Assembly (NCBI RefSeq): GCF_017980685.1
Contig: NZ_JACXXO010000015.1
Coordinates: forward strand, 1-64,000
Reading direction: 5' to 3'
DNA length: 64,000 nt
Source: Pseudomonas iridis
GTDB lineage: Bacteria; Pseudomonadota; Gammaproteobacteria; Pseudomonadales; Pseudomonadaceae
Both the position numbers and the translations under genes were made by a program. The notes beneath the pieces were generated by a model. That model saw only the letters and a program-made list of their open reading frames with translations, had not been told where the DNA came from and did not search any database. Below are positions 35,742 to 44,610 of this stretch, one piece after another (positions within the stretch are counted from its first letter, which is position 1; each line of letters begins with the position of its first letter).

Positions 35742-36593
35742 TTAGAGCAGACTTTGCAGCTTGCGATGCAACATCGAAATGTTGCTTCCTTTCGCTACAA
35801 ACCCTGTAAGGGTCTCTGTCAGAAGGGCCGAGACTTTATCAGCTTCAGCTTTGTTTGGGAAGCCCCCAAACACACAACTTCCAGTTCCGGTGAGCTTTGC
35901 TTCGGTAAATTTACCTAGCAAATCCAATGCGTTACGTACCTCTGGATAACGCCTTGCAACCACCGGCAAGCAGTCATTTCGACTGTTTCCCTCGGGAACG
36001 GGGCGCACTTTAATGGGCGGCGTGTTACGTGTCAACAAAGGATCGGAAAAAATTTCTGCCGTACTTACAGAGACTTGCGGCACGAGCACCAGATACCACG
36101 GTTCTTCAGGGTTCACCGGGGTGAGTTTCTCGCCCACGCCCTCGGCAAACGCCGCGTGACCACGGACGAAAACCGGAACATCGGCGCCTAGCGACAAACC
36201 CAGTGCCGCCAGCCGATCTTCATCCCAGCCCAGTCGCCACAGATGATTGAGCCCCAGCAAAGTCGTCGCGGCATTTGAGCTGCCGCCACCAATGCCGCCG
36301 CCCATGGGCAGAACCTTGTCGATCCAGATGTCGATGCCCAGCGCACAGCCGGACTGTTGCTGAAGCATTTTCGCCGCACGCACGATCAGATTGCTGTCAT
36401 GCGGCACGCCGGCAAATTCGGTATGCAGTTGAATCACGCCGTCATCGCGTACGGCAAAAGTGATTTCATCACCGTAATCGAGAAACTGAAACAAGGTCTG
36501 CAACTCGTGATAACCGTCTTCACGGCGACCCAGAATGTGCAACATCAGATTGAGTTTGGCCGGCGAGGGCAGGGTCAGGCGTGCAGCGGTCAT
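35742..36593 (-). CDS. ispE: 4-diphosphocytidyl-2-C-methyl-D-erythritol kinase
   Basis: A 283-residue GHMP kinase with the ATP loop LPMGGGIGGGSSNAATTL (about residues 94-111) and N-terminal LPSPAKLNLMLHILGRREDG. It performs the fourth step of the MEP isoprenoid pathway. The start is 3 bases past the lolB stop, so the genes are one operon (TPR lipoprotein-lolB-ispE-tRNA-Gln-prs). Confidence 0.95.
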   Translation of the reverse strand: MTAARLTLPSPAKLNLMLHILGRREDGYHELQTLFQFLDYGDEITFAVRDDGVIQLHTEFAGVPHDSNLIVRAAKMLQQQSGCALGIDIWIDKVLPMGGGIGGGSSNAATTLLGLNHLWRLGWDEDRLAALGLSLGADVPVFVRGHAAFAEGVGEKLTPVNPEEPWYLVLVPQVSVSTAEIFSDPLLTRNTPPIKVRPVPEGNSRNDCLPVVARRYPEVRNALDLLGKFTEAKLTGTGSCVFGGFPNKAEADKVSALLTETLTGFVAKGSNISMLHRKLQSLL

Positions 36594-36596
36594 GCG

Positions 36597-37214
36597 TTAT
36601 TGCCCCAACTTGCGCGGTTGCCAGGTCTTGATCACCAGCGTCACATCGAGGTTGGTGCCGTGCATCTTGATGCGCTCGGGCAGCCAGTAACCGTTTTGTT
36701 CGGTGTAAGCGGTGTATTCGACTTTCCAGCCATCCTGTTCAAGGTTGGCCAAGCGGCTGTTGGCATCCAGATTCAGTCGGCTTTTGCTGTTCGGCGCAGG
36801 CAGGCCGCGGACCCACCAGGCCAGATTCGACACCGGCAATTTCCAGCCCAACTGCTCTTCGAGCAAGGTTTCCGGCGATTGCGATTCGTAGCGGCCCTGA
36901 TTGGCGACTTCCAGCGAAACTTTGCCCGGACGCCCGGTCAGGCGTGCCGCGCCACGACCCAGCGGGCCGGACAGGCGAATGTCGTAATAGTCCTGACGCT
37001 GTAGCCAGAACAGCGTGCCGCTACCGGAATCTTTAGGTGCCCGGATGCCGATCTTGCCGTCGATCTGCCAGCCGTCGAGGCCGGTCAGCTGTTGTTTGTT
37101 CGCCGCCCATAGTGCCGGGCTACCGTGCCCTTCGACCGATTCACGAGCACCGAAACCCGCGCAACCGGCGAGCAGGGCGATAAAGCTGAAAACAATAACG
37201 TGGCGCAAAAACAT
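36597..37214 (-). CDS. lolB: Outer-membrane lipoprotein receptor LolB
   Basis: A 205-residue lipoprotein with lipobox LLAGC (Cys18). The mature domain has the LolB pattern WQIDGKIGIRAPKDSGSGTLFW and the late GWKVEYTAY. LolB takes lipoproteins from LolA and inserts them in the outer membrane. The lolB-ispE-prs order is conserved among gammaproteobacteria. Confidence 0.95.
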   Translation of the reverse strand: MFLRHVIVFSFIALLAGCAGFGARESVEGHGSPALWAANKQQLTGLDGWQIDGKIGIRAPKDSGSGTLFWLQRQDYYDIRLSGPLGRGAARLTGRPGKVSLEVANQGRYESQSPETLLEEQLGWKLPVSNLAWWVRGLPAPNSKSRLNLDANSRLANLEQDGWKVEYTAYTEQNGYWLPERIKMHGTNLDVTLVIKTWQPRKLGQ

Positions 37215-37217
37215 GAG

Positions 37218-38942
37218 TTAAAGAGTCTCGGATCCGGTCAGGCGCTTGATGGTGCTGCGCAGAATGGTGCTGTCGGGCTGATCCTTGAGGAATTTGCCCC
37301 AAATTTGTTTGGCTTCGCGCTGGTTGCCCTTGACCCACAATACTTCGCCCAGGTGTGCGGCGACTTCGTGGTCAGGGAAACGCTCCAGCGCCTGACGCAG
37401 ATATTTCTCGGCGTCGTCCAGATTGCCCAGGCGGAAATTCACCCAGCCGAGGCTGTCGAGTACCGCCGGGTCTTCCGGATTGATCTGGTATGCCTGCTCG
37501 ATCAGCGTCTTGGCTTCAGCGTAGCGGGTCGTGCGATCGGACAGGGTGTAGCCCAAAGCGTTCAGCGCCATGGCGTTGTCCGGGTCGCGCTTGATGATCA
37601 GGCGCAGGTCTTTTTCCATCTGCGCCAGGTCATTGCGCTTTTCCGCGAGCATGGCGCGGGTGTACAGCAGATTCAGATCGTCGGGGTATTGCAGCAAGGC
37701 TTGTTGCAATACCTTCCAGGCCTTGTCGTCCTGTTTGTTGGCAGACAGGGTTTCCGACTCGATCAGATACAACTGAATCGCGTAATCCGGTTGTTCATCG
37801 CGTTCGGCCGCCAGTTTGCTTTGGGCTTCGGCGGTCTTGCCGTTGTTCATCAGGATATCGGCCTGACGCAGCTGTGCCGGCAGATAGTCGTTGCCCGGGC
37901 CTACCTGGGCGTACTCGATCAATGCGCCCTGCGGGTCGTTGCGTTCTTCGGCGATGCGCCCCAGGTTCAGGTGCGCCGAATCGACATGGCTTTCCCGAGC
38001 GATCAGGTCTTCCAGATAGCCTTTGGCCTCATCCCAGGCCTTGGCTTCCAGACATACCAGCGCCAGCGAATAACGCAGTTCGTCGTCTTCCGGGTACTGC
38101 TGAACGAGGCTGGAGAATTCGGTCTTGGCGTCGTCCATCCGATCCTGCTCTACCAGCATCCGCGCATAAGTCAGGCGCAGACGTTTGTCGTCCGGATATT
38201 TCCTGATGCTTTTTTGCAGCAGTGGCAGGGCTTCGTCGCCACGGTTCAACAGCTGGAGCAGACGGGCGCGCAGCAGAATCGGGGCGATTTCGCCGTCCTC
38301 TGGCGTATTGTCTTCGAGCAGTGCCAGCGCCGCTTTGTTGTCGCCATCCTGTTGCAGGAGCAGGGCCTTGCCGAAAATCAGCTGACTGTTGTTCGGGTGA
38401 CGCTGCAACAAGCGGTCAAAACTTTTCATCAGACCGTTGCGGGTTTCCTGATCGGTATCAGCCGCCGACAGCGCAAGGAAGTCGAAATGGGTGTCGCCCT
38501 TGCCTTGCAGGACTTTCTCCATATAGACCATCGAATCGTCATAACGCCCGGCACGCGCCAGTTGCACGGCGGCGGCGCGTTGCGCTTCGAGGTCGTCCGG
38601 CGCGTTTTTCGCCCAGATCAACGCGGTATCCAGCGCAGGCTGATCCGCACCGAGGTATTCGGCGATGCGGAACGCGCGCTCGGAGACGCCCGGATCCTGG
38701 GTGTTGATGGCCTGAGTCACGTAGTTGTCCAGGGCAATGTCGAAACGATTGCGCTGGCCGGCGAGCTCGGCGCTCAGCAGGCTGAACACGGTTTCTTCAC
38801 TGAACGAGCTGTAAACCTTGGGTTTTTCAGGCGCAGGGGTGGTGTCTTCAACCGGCGGCGTACCGTCCGGCGACACGGGGGCCAAGGCCTGGCAGCCGCT
38901 GAGGAAGACAAAAGCGAGGAGCAACGCGGAGGATCTATTCAT
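37218..38942 (-). CDS. Tetratricopeptide-repeat lipoprotein
   Basis: A 574-residue lipoprotein (lipobox LSGC, Cys17) made almost entirely of TPR helices; typical repeats such as AMALNALGYTL and PAVLDSLGWVNFRLGNLDDAEKYL lie in the last third. It is the homologue of the conserved Pseudomonas TPR protein upstream of lolB. It is likely a periplasmic or outer-membrane scaffold; partner unknown. The stop is 3 bases before lolB, so it heads the operon. hemA is divergent. Confidence 0.88.
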   Translation of the reverse strand: MNRSSALLLAFVFLSGCQALAPVSPDGTPPVEDTTPAPEKPKVYSSFSEETVFSLLSAELAGQRNRFDIALDNYVTQAINTQDPGVSERAFRIAEYLGADQPALDTALIWAKNAPDDLEAQRAAAVQLARAGRYDDSMVYMEKVLQGKGDTHFDFLALSAADTDQETRNGLMKSFDRLLQRHPNNSQLIFGKALLLQQDGDNKAALALLEDNTPEDGEIAPILLRARLLQLLNRGDEALPLLQKSIRKYPDDKRLRLTYARMLVEQDRMDDAKTEFSSLVQQYPEDDELRYSLALVCLEAKAWDEAKGYLEDLIARESHVDSAHLNLGRIAEERNDPQGALIEYAQVGPGNDYLPAQLRQADILMNNGKTAEAQSKLAAERDEQPDYAIQLYLIESETLSANKQDDKAWKVLQQALLQYPDDLNLLYTRAMLAEKRNDLAQMEKDLRLIIKRDPDNAMALNALGYTLSDRTTRYAEAKTLIEQAYQINPEDPAVLDSLGWVNFRLGNLDDAEKYLRQALERFPDHEVAAHLGEVLWVKGNQREAKQIWGKFLKDQPDSTILRSTIKRLTGSETL

Positions 38943-39124
38943 ATAGGAAGAGGACGACTAACCTGCGGTCGGATCATCATGACACAAGCCTTCGGCCAAA
39001 CATAACCGAGTCTCAATTGTGCCCATTATAGGGGCGGACAATTGGGACAATAGTCAGCGGTAGTTGTTCTGAATCTGACGAAGGTGGACAATTGCCGGCT
39101 TCACGTCACCATCAGCGACTTTGA

Positions 39125-40411
39125 ATGGCCTTCCTTGCACTCGGTATCAACCACAAGACTGCTTCAGTAGACGTCCGCGAGCGCGTGGCCTTTACCCCTG
39201 AGCAGCTGGTTGAGGCGTTGCAGCAGCTCTGCCGACTTACCGACAGCCGCGAAGCTGCGATCCTCTCCACCTGCAATCGCAGTGAGCTTTATATAGAACA
39301 GGATCAGCTGTCGGCGGATATCGTGCTGCGCTGGCTCGCCGACTATCACCATTTAAGCCTCGAAGAGCTGCGCGCGAGTGCTTATGTGCATGAAGATGAT
39401 GCGGCAGTTCGTCACATGATGCGCGTCGCCTCCGGACTCGACTCGCTGGTGCTGGGCGAACCGCAGATTCTTGGCCAGATGAAATCGGCCTACGCCGTGG
39501 CCCGAGAGGCTGGCACCATCGGTCCGTTGCTCGGGCGTCTGTTCCAGGCAACCTTCAATGCCGCCAAACAGGTGCGTACCGACACCGCCATCGGTGAAAA
39601 CCCGGTGTCCGTGGCGTTTGCGGCGGTCAGTCTGGCGAAACAGATTTTCAGTGACCTGCAACGCAGTCAGGCTTTGCTGATCGGCGCTGGCGAGACCATC
39701 ACCCTGGTCGCCCGCCATTTGCATGAGCTGGGGGTCAAGCGCATCGTTGTCGCCAACCGTACGCTGGAGCGCGCAAGCCTTCTGGCTGAGCAGTTCGGCG
39801 CCCACGCGGTGTTGCTGTCGGACATTCCGGCGGAACTGGTGCGCAGCGATATCGTCATCAGTTCGACCGCCAGTCAGTTGCCGATCCTCGGTAAAGGCGC
39901 GGTCGAGAGCGCATTGAAGCTGCGCAAGCACAAGCCGATCTTCATGGTCGACATCGCCGTTCCCCGGGATATCGAGCCGGAAGTCGGCGAACTCGACGAC
40001 GTTTACCTCTATAGCGTCGACGATCTTCACGAAGTGGTCGCTGAAAACCTCAAGAGTCGTCAGGGCGCAGCACAAGCGGCCGAAGAAATGGTTTCGGTCG
40101 GCGCCAGCGATTTCATGGTGCGCCTGCGCGAACTGGCAGCGGTTGATGTGCTCAAGGCCTATCGTCAACAGAGCGAACGCCTGCGCGACGAGGAGCTGCA
40201 AAAAGCCCTGCGCCTGCTGGCCAACGGCGGCAACGCCGAAGATGTGCTGGGGCAACTGGCCCGCGGCCTGACCAATAAACTGTTGCATGCGCCCAGCGTG
40301 CAACTGAAAAAGCTTTCTGCCGAAGGCCGCCTCGATGCGCTGGCCATGGCTCAGGAACTCTTTGCCCTCGAGGGCTCACCGGATAGCTTTTCGGATAAAA
40401 AACCGCAATGA
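39125..40411 (+). CDS. hemA: Glutamyl-tRNA reductase
   Basis: A 428-residue GluTR. The catalytic nucleophile is Cys50 in AILSTCNRSELY; an NADPH-binding domain with GAGETI (about 180-190) and a C-terminal dimerisation helix follow. It reduces glutamyl-tRNA to glutamate-1-semialdehyde, the first step of C5 heme synthesis. The stop overlaps the prfA start by four bases. The 182-base gap from the divergent TPR gene holds the promoters and two GGACAATT motifs. Confidence 0.96.
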   Translation: MAFLALGINHKTASVDVRERVAFTPEQLVEALQQLCRLTDSREAAILSTCNRSELYIEQDQLSADIVLRWLADYHHLSLEELRASAYVHEDDAAVRHMMRVASGLDSLVLGEPQILGQMKSAYAVAREAGTIGPLLGRLFQATFNAAKQVRTDTAIGENPVSVAFAAVSLAKQIFSDLQRSQALLIGAGETITLVARHLHELGVKRIVVANRTLERASLLAEQFGAHAVLLSDIPAELVRSDIVISSTASQLPILGKGAVESALKLRKHKPIFMVDIAVPRDIEPEVGELDDVYLYSVDDLHEVVAENLKSRQGAAQAAEEMVSVGASDFMVRLRELAAVDVLKAYRQQSERLRDEELQKALRLLANGGNAEDVLGQLARGLTNKLLHAPSVQLKKLSAEGRLDALAMAQELFALEGSPDSFSDKKPQ

Positions 40412-41490
40412 AAGCGTCACTGCTCAATAAGCTGGACATCCTCCAGGACCGTTTCGAGGAACTGACCGCGCTGCTCGGCGATGCCGAAGTCATTTCCGAT
40501 CAGACTAAATTCCGCGCCTATTCCAAGGAATACGCCGAACTTGAGCCGGTCGTACACGCCTATAAAAAACTGCTCAGCGTACAAAGCGATCTTGAAGGCG
40601 CGCAGGCGCTGCTCAAGGACAGCGACCCGGACATGCGTGAGATGGCTGTAGAAGAAGTCCGTGAAGCCAAAGAAATGCTGATCACGCTGGAAGGCGATCT
40701 GCAACGCATGTTGCTGCCCAAGGATCCCAACGACGGGCGTAACGTGTTCCTCGAAATTCGCGCCGGCACCGGCGGCGACGAGGCGGCGATCTTCTCCGGC
40801 GATTTGTTCCGCATGTACTCGCGTTACGCCGAGCGACGTGGCTGGCGTGTGGAGATCCTGTCGGAAAACGAAGGCGAACACGGGGGCTATAAAGAAGTCA
40901 TTGCGCGCATTGAAGGCGACAACGTTTACGGCAAGCTGAAATTCGAGTCCGGCGCGCACCGCGTACAGCGTGTGCCCGCCACCGAATCCCAGGGTCGTAT
41001 CCACACCTCGGCCTGCACCGTGGCGGTGTTGCCCGAGCCGGACGAGCGCGAAGCGATCGAGATCAACCCGGCGGATTTGCGCGTCGACACGTTCCGCTCC
41101 TCCGGGGCCGGTGGTCAGCACGTCAACACCACCGACTCGGCGATCCGCATCACCCACATACCGACCGGCACCGTCGTCGAGTGTCAGGAAGAACGTTCCC
41201 AGCACAAGAACCGTGCGCGGGCGATGGCCTGGTTGTCGGCCAAACTCAACGATCAGCAAACCGCTGCCGCGGCAAATGCCATCGCCAGCGAGCGCAAATT
41301 GCTCGTCGGTTCCGGTGACCGTTCCGAGCGGATTCGCACCTACAACTTTGCTCAGGGCCGTGTGACCGACCATCGCGTCAACCTGACTTTGTATTCGCTT
41401 GATGAAATTCTCGCCGGTGGCGTGGAGGCCGTCATCGAGCCGTTGCTGGCCGAATACCAGGCTGACCAACTCGCGGCGATAGGTGAATAA
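40408..41490 (+). CDS. prfA: Peptide chain release factor 1
   Basis: A 360-residue RF1. The stop-codon recognition tripeptide PAT is at 190-192 and the catalytic GGQ at 235-237 (SGAGGQHVN). It recognises UAA and UAG. The next gene, prmC, methylates this Gln237, and the two are directly adjacent (TAAATG). Confidence 0.97.
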   Translation: MKASLLNKLDILQDRFEELTALLGDAEVISDQTKFRAYSKEYAELEPVVHAYKKLLSVQSDLEGAQALLKDSDPDMREMAVEEVREAKEMLITLEGDLQRMLLPKDPNDGRNVFLEIRAGTGGDEAAIFSGDLFRMYSRYAERRGWRVEILSENEGEHGGYKEVIARIEGDNVYGKLKFESGAHRVQRVPATESQGRIHTSACTVAVLPEPDEREAIEINPADLRVDTFRSSGAGGQHVNTTDSAIRITHIPTGTVVECQEERSQHKNRARAMAWLSAKLNDQQTAAAANAIASERKLLVGSGDRSERIRTYNFAQGRVTDHRVNLTLYSLDEILAGGVEAVIEPLLAEYQADQLAAIGE

Positions 41491-42321
41491 ATGACCATCA
41501 TTGCCAGCCTGTTGCGCGCCGCCGACCTGCCGGATTCACCGACCGCACGGCTGGACGCCGAATTGCTTCTGGCCGCGGCGCTGGGCAAATCGCGCAGCTT
41601 TCTCCACACCTGGCCCGAGCGTATCGTGCCGACTGACGCCGCGCTGAAGTTTGCCGAGTACCTGCAACGCCGCCGCGCAGGTGAGCCGGTGGCTTACATC
41701 CTCGGCCAGCAGGGTTTCTGGAAACTGGATCTGGAAGTCGCACCGCACACGCTGATCCCGCGCCCTGACACCGAGTTGTTGGTGGAGGCGGCGCTGGAAT
41801 TGCTACCCGCGACACCGGCCAAAGTCCTCGACCTCGGCACTGGCAGTGGCGCGATTGCCTTGGCCCTGGCCAGCGAGCGTCCCGCGTGGCAGGTCACGGC
41901 TGTGGATCGCGTGCTCGAAGCCGTGGCGCTGGCCGAGCGTAATCGCCAACGCCTGCATTTGAACAATGTCAAGGTGCTGAGCAGTCATTGGTTCAGTGCG
42001 CTTGAAGGTCAGCGTTTTCAGCTGATCATCAGCAACCCGCCGTACATTGCCGCGACCGATCCGCATCTGATTGAAGGCGATGTGCGCTTCGAACCCGCCA
42101 GTGCATTGGTGGCCGGTGAGGACGGGCTCGACGATCTGCGTCTGATCGTCGCCCAGGCCCCGGCGCATCTGGAGGCCGGTGGCTGGCTGATGCTCGAACA
42201 CGGCTATGATCAAGCCGAAACCGTGCGCGATCTGCTGCTCGGTCGCGGTTTCGAAGAAGTCCACAGCCGCACCGATCTGGGCGGCCATCAACGCATCAGC
42301 TTGGGGCGCCTGCCGTGCTGA
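41491..42321 (+). CDS. prmC: Release factor glutamine methyltransferase
   Basis: A 276-residue class I methyltransferase. The SAM motif is DLGTGSG (114-120) and the substrate-Gln motif NPPY is at 182-185. It methylates the GGQ glutamine of RF1 and RF2. It starts on the base after the prfA stop and overlaps moeB by seven bases. Confidence 0.96.
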   Translation: MTIIASLLRAADLPDSPTARLDAELLLAAALGKSRSFLHTWPERIVPTDAALKFAEYLQRRRAGEPVAYILGQQGFWKLDLEVAPHTLIPRPDTELLVEAALELLPATPAKVLDLGTGSGAIALALASERPAWQVTAVDRVLEAVALAERNRQRLHLNNVKVLSSHWFSALEGQRFQLIISNPPYIAATDPHLIEGDVRFEPASALVAGEDGLDDLRLIVAQAPAHLEAGGWLMLEHGYDQAETVRDLLLGRGFEEVHSRTDLGGHQRISLGRLPC

Positions 42322-43070
42322 ACGATCAGGAATTGCTGCGCTACAGCCGGCAGATTCTGCTGCAACACATCGACATCGACGGCCAGTTGAAGCTCAAGGA
42401 CAGTCGCGTCCTGATCGTCGGCCTCGGTGGTCTCGGCGCACCGGTTGCCTTGTATCTGGCGGCGGCAGGTGTCGGTGAGCTGCATCTGGCGGACTTCGAC
42501 ACGGTCGATCTGACCAACCTGCAGCGCCAGATCATCCACGACACCGACAGCGTCGGCATGAGCAAGGTCGACTCGGCGCTCAAGCGTCTGGGCGCGATCA
42601 ATCCAGAGATTCAACTGATCGCCCATCGTCAGGCGCTGGACGAGGATTCCCTCGCGGCGGCAGTGGCGGCGGTGGATCTGGTGCTCGACTGTTCGGATAA
42701 TTTTTCCACACGCGAAGCCGTTAACGCTGCGTGCGTGGCTGCGCGCAAACCCTTGGTCAGCGGCGCGGCGATTCGCCTCGAAGGGCAACTGTCGGTGTTC
42801 GACCCGCGTCGCGCCGAGAGCCCGTGCTACCACTGTTTATACGGGCACGGCAGCGAAGCTGAACTGACCTGCAGCGAAGCCGGCGTGGTCGGGCCCCTGG
42901 TGGGACTGGTCGGCAGTCTTCAGGCGCTTGAGGCATTGAAGGTGCTGGTCGGTTTTGGTGAACCGCTGGTAGGCCGCTTGCTGCTGATCGATGCCTTGGG
43001 TTCGCGCTTTCGTGAATTGCGCGTCAAACGCGATCCGGGTTGCAGCGTCTGTGGATCGCAGCATGCGTGA
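42315..43070 (+). CDS. moeB: Molybdopterin-synthase adenylyltransferase
   Basis: A 251-residue ThiF/MoeB-family E1-like enzyme from a GTG start. The nucleotide-binding loop GLGGLGAP lies near residue 37, with zinc cysteines in CYHCLYG and CSVCGS. MoeB adenylates the MoaD C-terminus. Without rhodanese domain; close paralogues such as ThiF or HesA cannot be fully excluded, but position between prmC and murI is typical of moeB in Pseudomonas. Confidence 0.9.
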   Translation: MLNDQELLRYSRQILLQHIDIDGQLKLKDSRVLIVGLGGLGAPVALYLAAAGVGELHLADFDTVDLTNLQRQIIHDTDSVGMSKVDSALKRLGAINPEIQLIAHRQALDEDSLAAAVAAVDLVLDCSDNFSTREAVNAACVAARKPLVSGAAIRLEGQLSVFDPRRAESPCYHCLYGHGSEAELTCSEAGVVGPLVGLVGSLQALEALKVLVGFGEPLVGRLLLIDALGSRFRELRVKRDPGCSVCGSQHA

Positions 43071-43854
43071 GGCGCCGATCGGCGTGTTCGATTCCGGTGT
43101 CGGCGGTTTGTCGGTACTGGCTGAAATTCAGCGCTTGTTGCCCAATGAGTCGCTGCTGTACTTCGCCGATTGCGGGCACATTCCGTATGGCGAGAAAACC
43201 CCGGAATTCATCCGTCAGCGTTGCAATGTGATGGCCGGTTTTTTCCGCGAGCAGGGCGCCAAGGCGTTGGTGGTGGCCTGCAATACCGCGACCGTGGCGG
43301 CTGTTGCCGATCTGCGCCGCGATTTTCCCGACTGGCCGATTGTCGGCATGGAGCCGGCGGTCAAACCGGCCGCCGCCGCTACCCGCAGCGGCGTGGTCGG
43401 TGTGCTAGCCACCACTGGCACCTTGCAGAGTGCCAAGTTCGCAGCCTTGCTCGACCGCTTCGCCACCGATGTACGCGTGATCACCCAGCCGTGCCCCGGT
43501 CTGGTTGAATTGATTGAAAGCGGCGATCTGCACAGTGCCGAGTTGCGCACGTTGCTGCAGGGGTATGTCGATCCGCTGCTGGCCAGCGGTTGCGACACGA
43601 TTATTCTCGGCTGCACGCACTATCCCTTCCTCAAGCCGATGCTCGCGTCGATGATCCCTGAGACCATCAGCCTGATCGATACCGGTGCCGCTGTAGCGCG
43701 ACAACTCCAGCGCCTTTTGGCCGAACGCGATCTGCTTGCTGCAGGGCCTGACCGGCCAGTCAGATTCTGGACCAGTGGTGACGCGAAGCATTTCAGCCAA
43801 ACCCTGCCCCTGCTGGGGCAAACCGCTTTCGACGTGCAAAAATTCAGTTTGTAA
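43063..43854 (+). CDS. murI: Glutamate racemase
   Basis: A 263-residue racemase. The catalytic cysteine pair is Cys73 (VACNTAT) and Cys184 (GCTHYP), with the N-terminal FDSGVGGLSV motif. It provides D-glutamate for peptidoglycan. ATG 43063 overlaps the moeB stop; the upstream in-frame extension lies inside moeB and is not needed. Last gene of hemA-prfA-prmC-moeB-murI. Confidence 0.96.
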   Translation: MREAPIGVFDSGVGGLSVLAEIQRLLPNESLLYFADCGHIPYGEKTPEFIRQRCNVMAGFFREQGAKALVVACNTATVAAVADLRRDFPDWPIVGMEPAVKPAAAATRSGVVGVLATTGTLQSAKFAALLDRFATDVRVITQPCPGLVELIESGDLHSAELRTLLQGYVDPLLASGCDTIILGCTHYPFLKPMLASMIPETISLIDTGAAVARQLQRLLAERDLLAAGPDRPVRFWTSGDAKHFSQTLPLLGQTAFDVQKFSL

Positions 43855-43965
43855 AAAAAATGTGAAATAACTGAAAATCAGCTGAACTTCTGATCAAGCG
43901 CTGGCTTCTATAGCGATGAGTTATCCAGAAAACCGAACGATCGTTCCGTAAAGGGAAGTTTCAAA

Positions 43966-44484
43966 GTGAAGCGACTATTCTGCTTGGCCGCGATTGCGGC
44001 CGCATTGATGGGGCAAAGTATTACCGCACAGGCTGCCGGCGTTGAATTCGCCGTTGGCGCTACCAGCGATTCGACAGTGACGTATCGCCTGGGCATGAAT
44101 TTCGACTGGGACAAGAGCTGGCTGCAGAGCGACGTCGGTCGCCTGACCGGTTACTGGAGCGGTGCCTACACCTATTGGGAGGGTGACAAGACCTCCAGTA
44201 ACAACAGCCTGTCGTTCTCGCCAGTGTTTGTTTACGAATTTGCCGGTGAGTCGGTGAAGCCGTACATCGAGGCGGGGATTGGTGTTGCAGCGTTCTCCAA
44301 CACCAAATACGAGTCGAACAATATCGGCGGTTCGTTCCAGTTCGAAGACCGTATCGGTGCTGGCGTGCGCTTCAATGGCGGGCATGAAATCGGGATTCGT
44401 GCCACGCACTATTCCAACGCCGGCCTGTCCAGCGATAACGATGGTGTAGAAAGCTACGCGCTGCATTACACGATGCCGCTGTAA
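43966..44484 (+). CDS. pagL: Lipid A 3-O-deacylase PagL
   Basis: A 172-residue outer-membrane beta-barrel with a signal peptide cleaved after about residue 23. The catalytic residues His148, Ser150 and Glu162 (ATHYSNAG and GVESY) keep the +2/+12 spacing of the P. aeruginosa triad. It removes the 3-O acyl chain from lipid A. GTG start with a strong AAGGGAAG site (43951-43958). It lies next to murI as in P. aeruginosa. Confidence 0.93.
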   Translation: MKRLFCLAAIAAALMGQSITAQAAGVEFAVGATSDSTVTYRLGMNFDWDKSWLQSDVGRLTGYWSGAYTYWEGDKTSSNNSLSFSPVFVYEFAGESVKPYIEAGIGVAAFSNTKYESNNIGGSFQFEDRIGAGVRFNGGHEIGIRATHYSNAGLSSDNDGVESYALHYTMPL

Positions 44485-44516
44485 GCTCATCGTCTGCGCC
44501 AGGCCGGGCTTGCCCA

Positions 44517-44566
44517 CGAAAGCGGTGTGTCAATCGAGATCCATATCGACTGACACACCGCTTTCG
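44517..44566. repeat. Inverted repeat between pagL and the LRR gene
   Basis: CGAAAGCGGTGTGTCA and TGACACACCGCTTTCG form a perfect 16-base stem with an 18-base loop. The same GCGGTGTGTCA element occurs in the spacer of the BIME at 18214-18301. It probably derives from the REP family and may help end both converging transcripts. Confidence 0.75.
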
Positions 44567-44610
44567 CTAATGAGCCTGCGAACTGTCAGGTTTCAGTTCA
44601 TCAGCGCCGA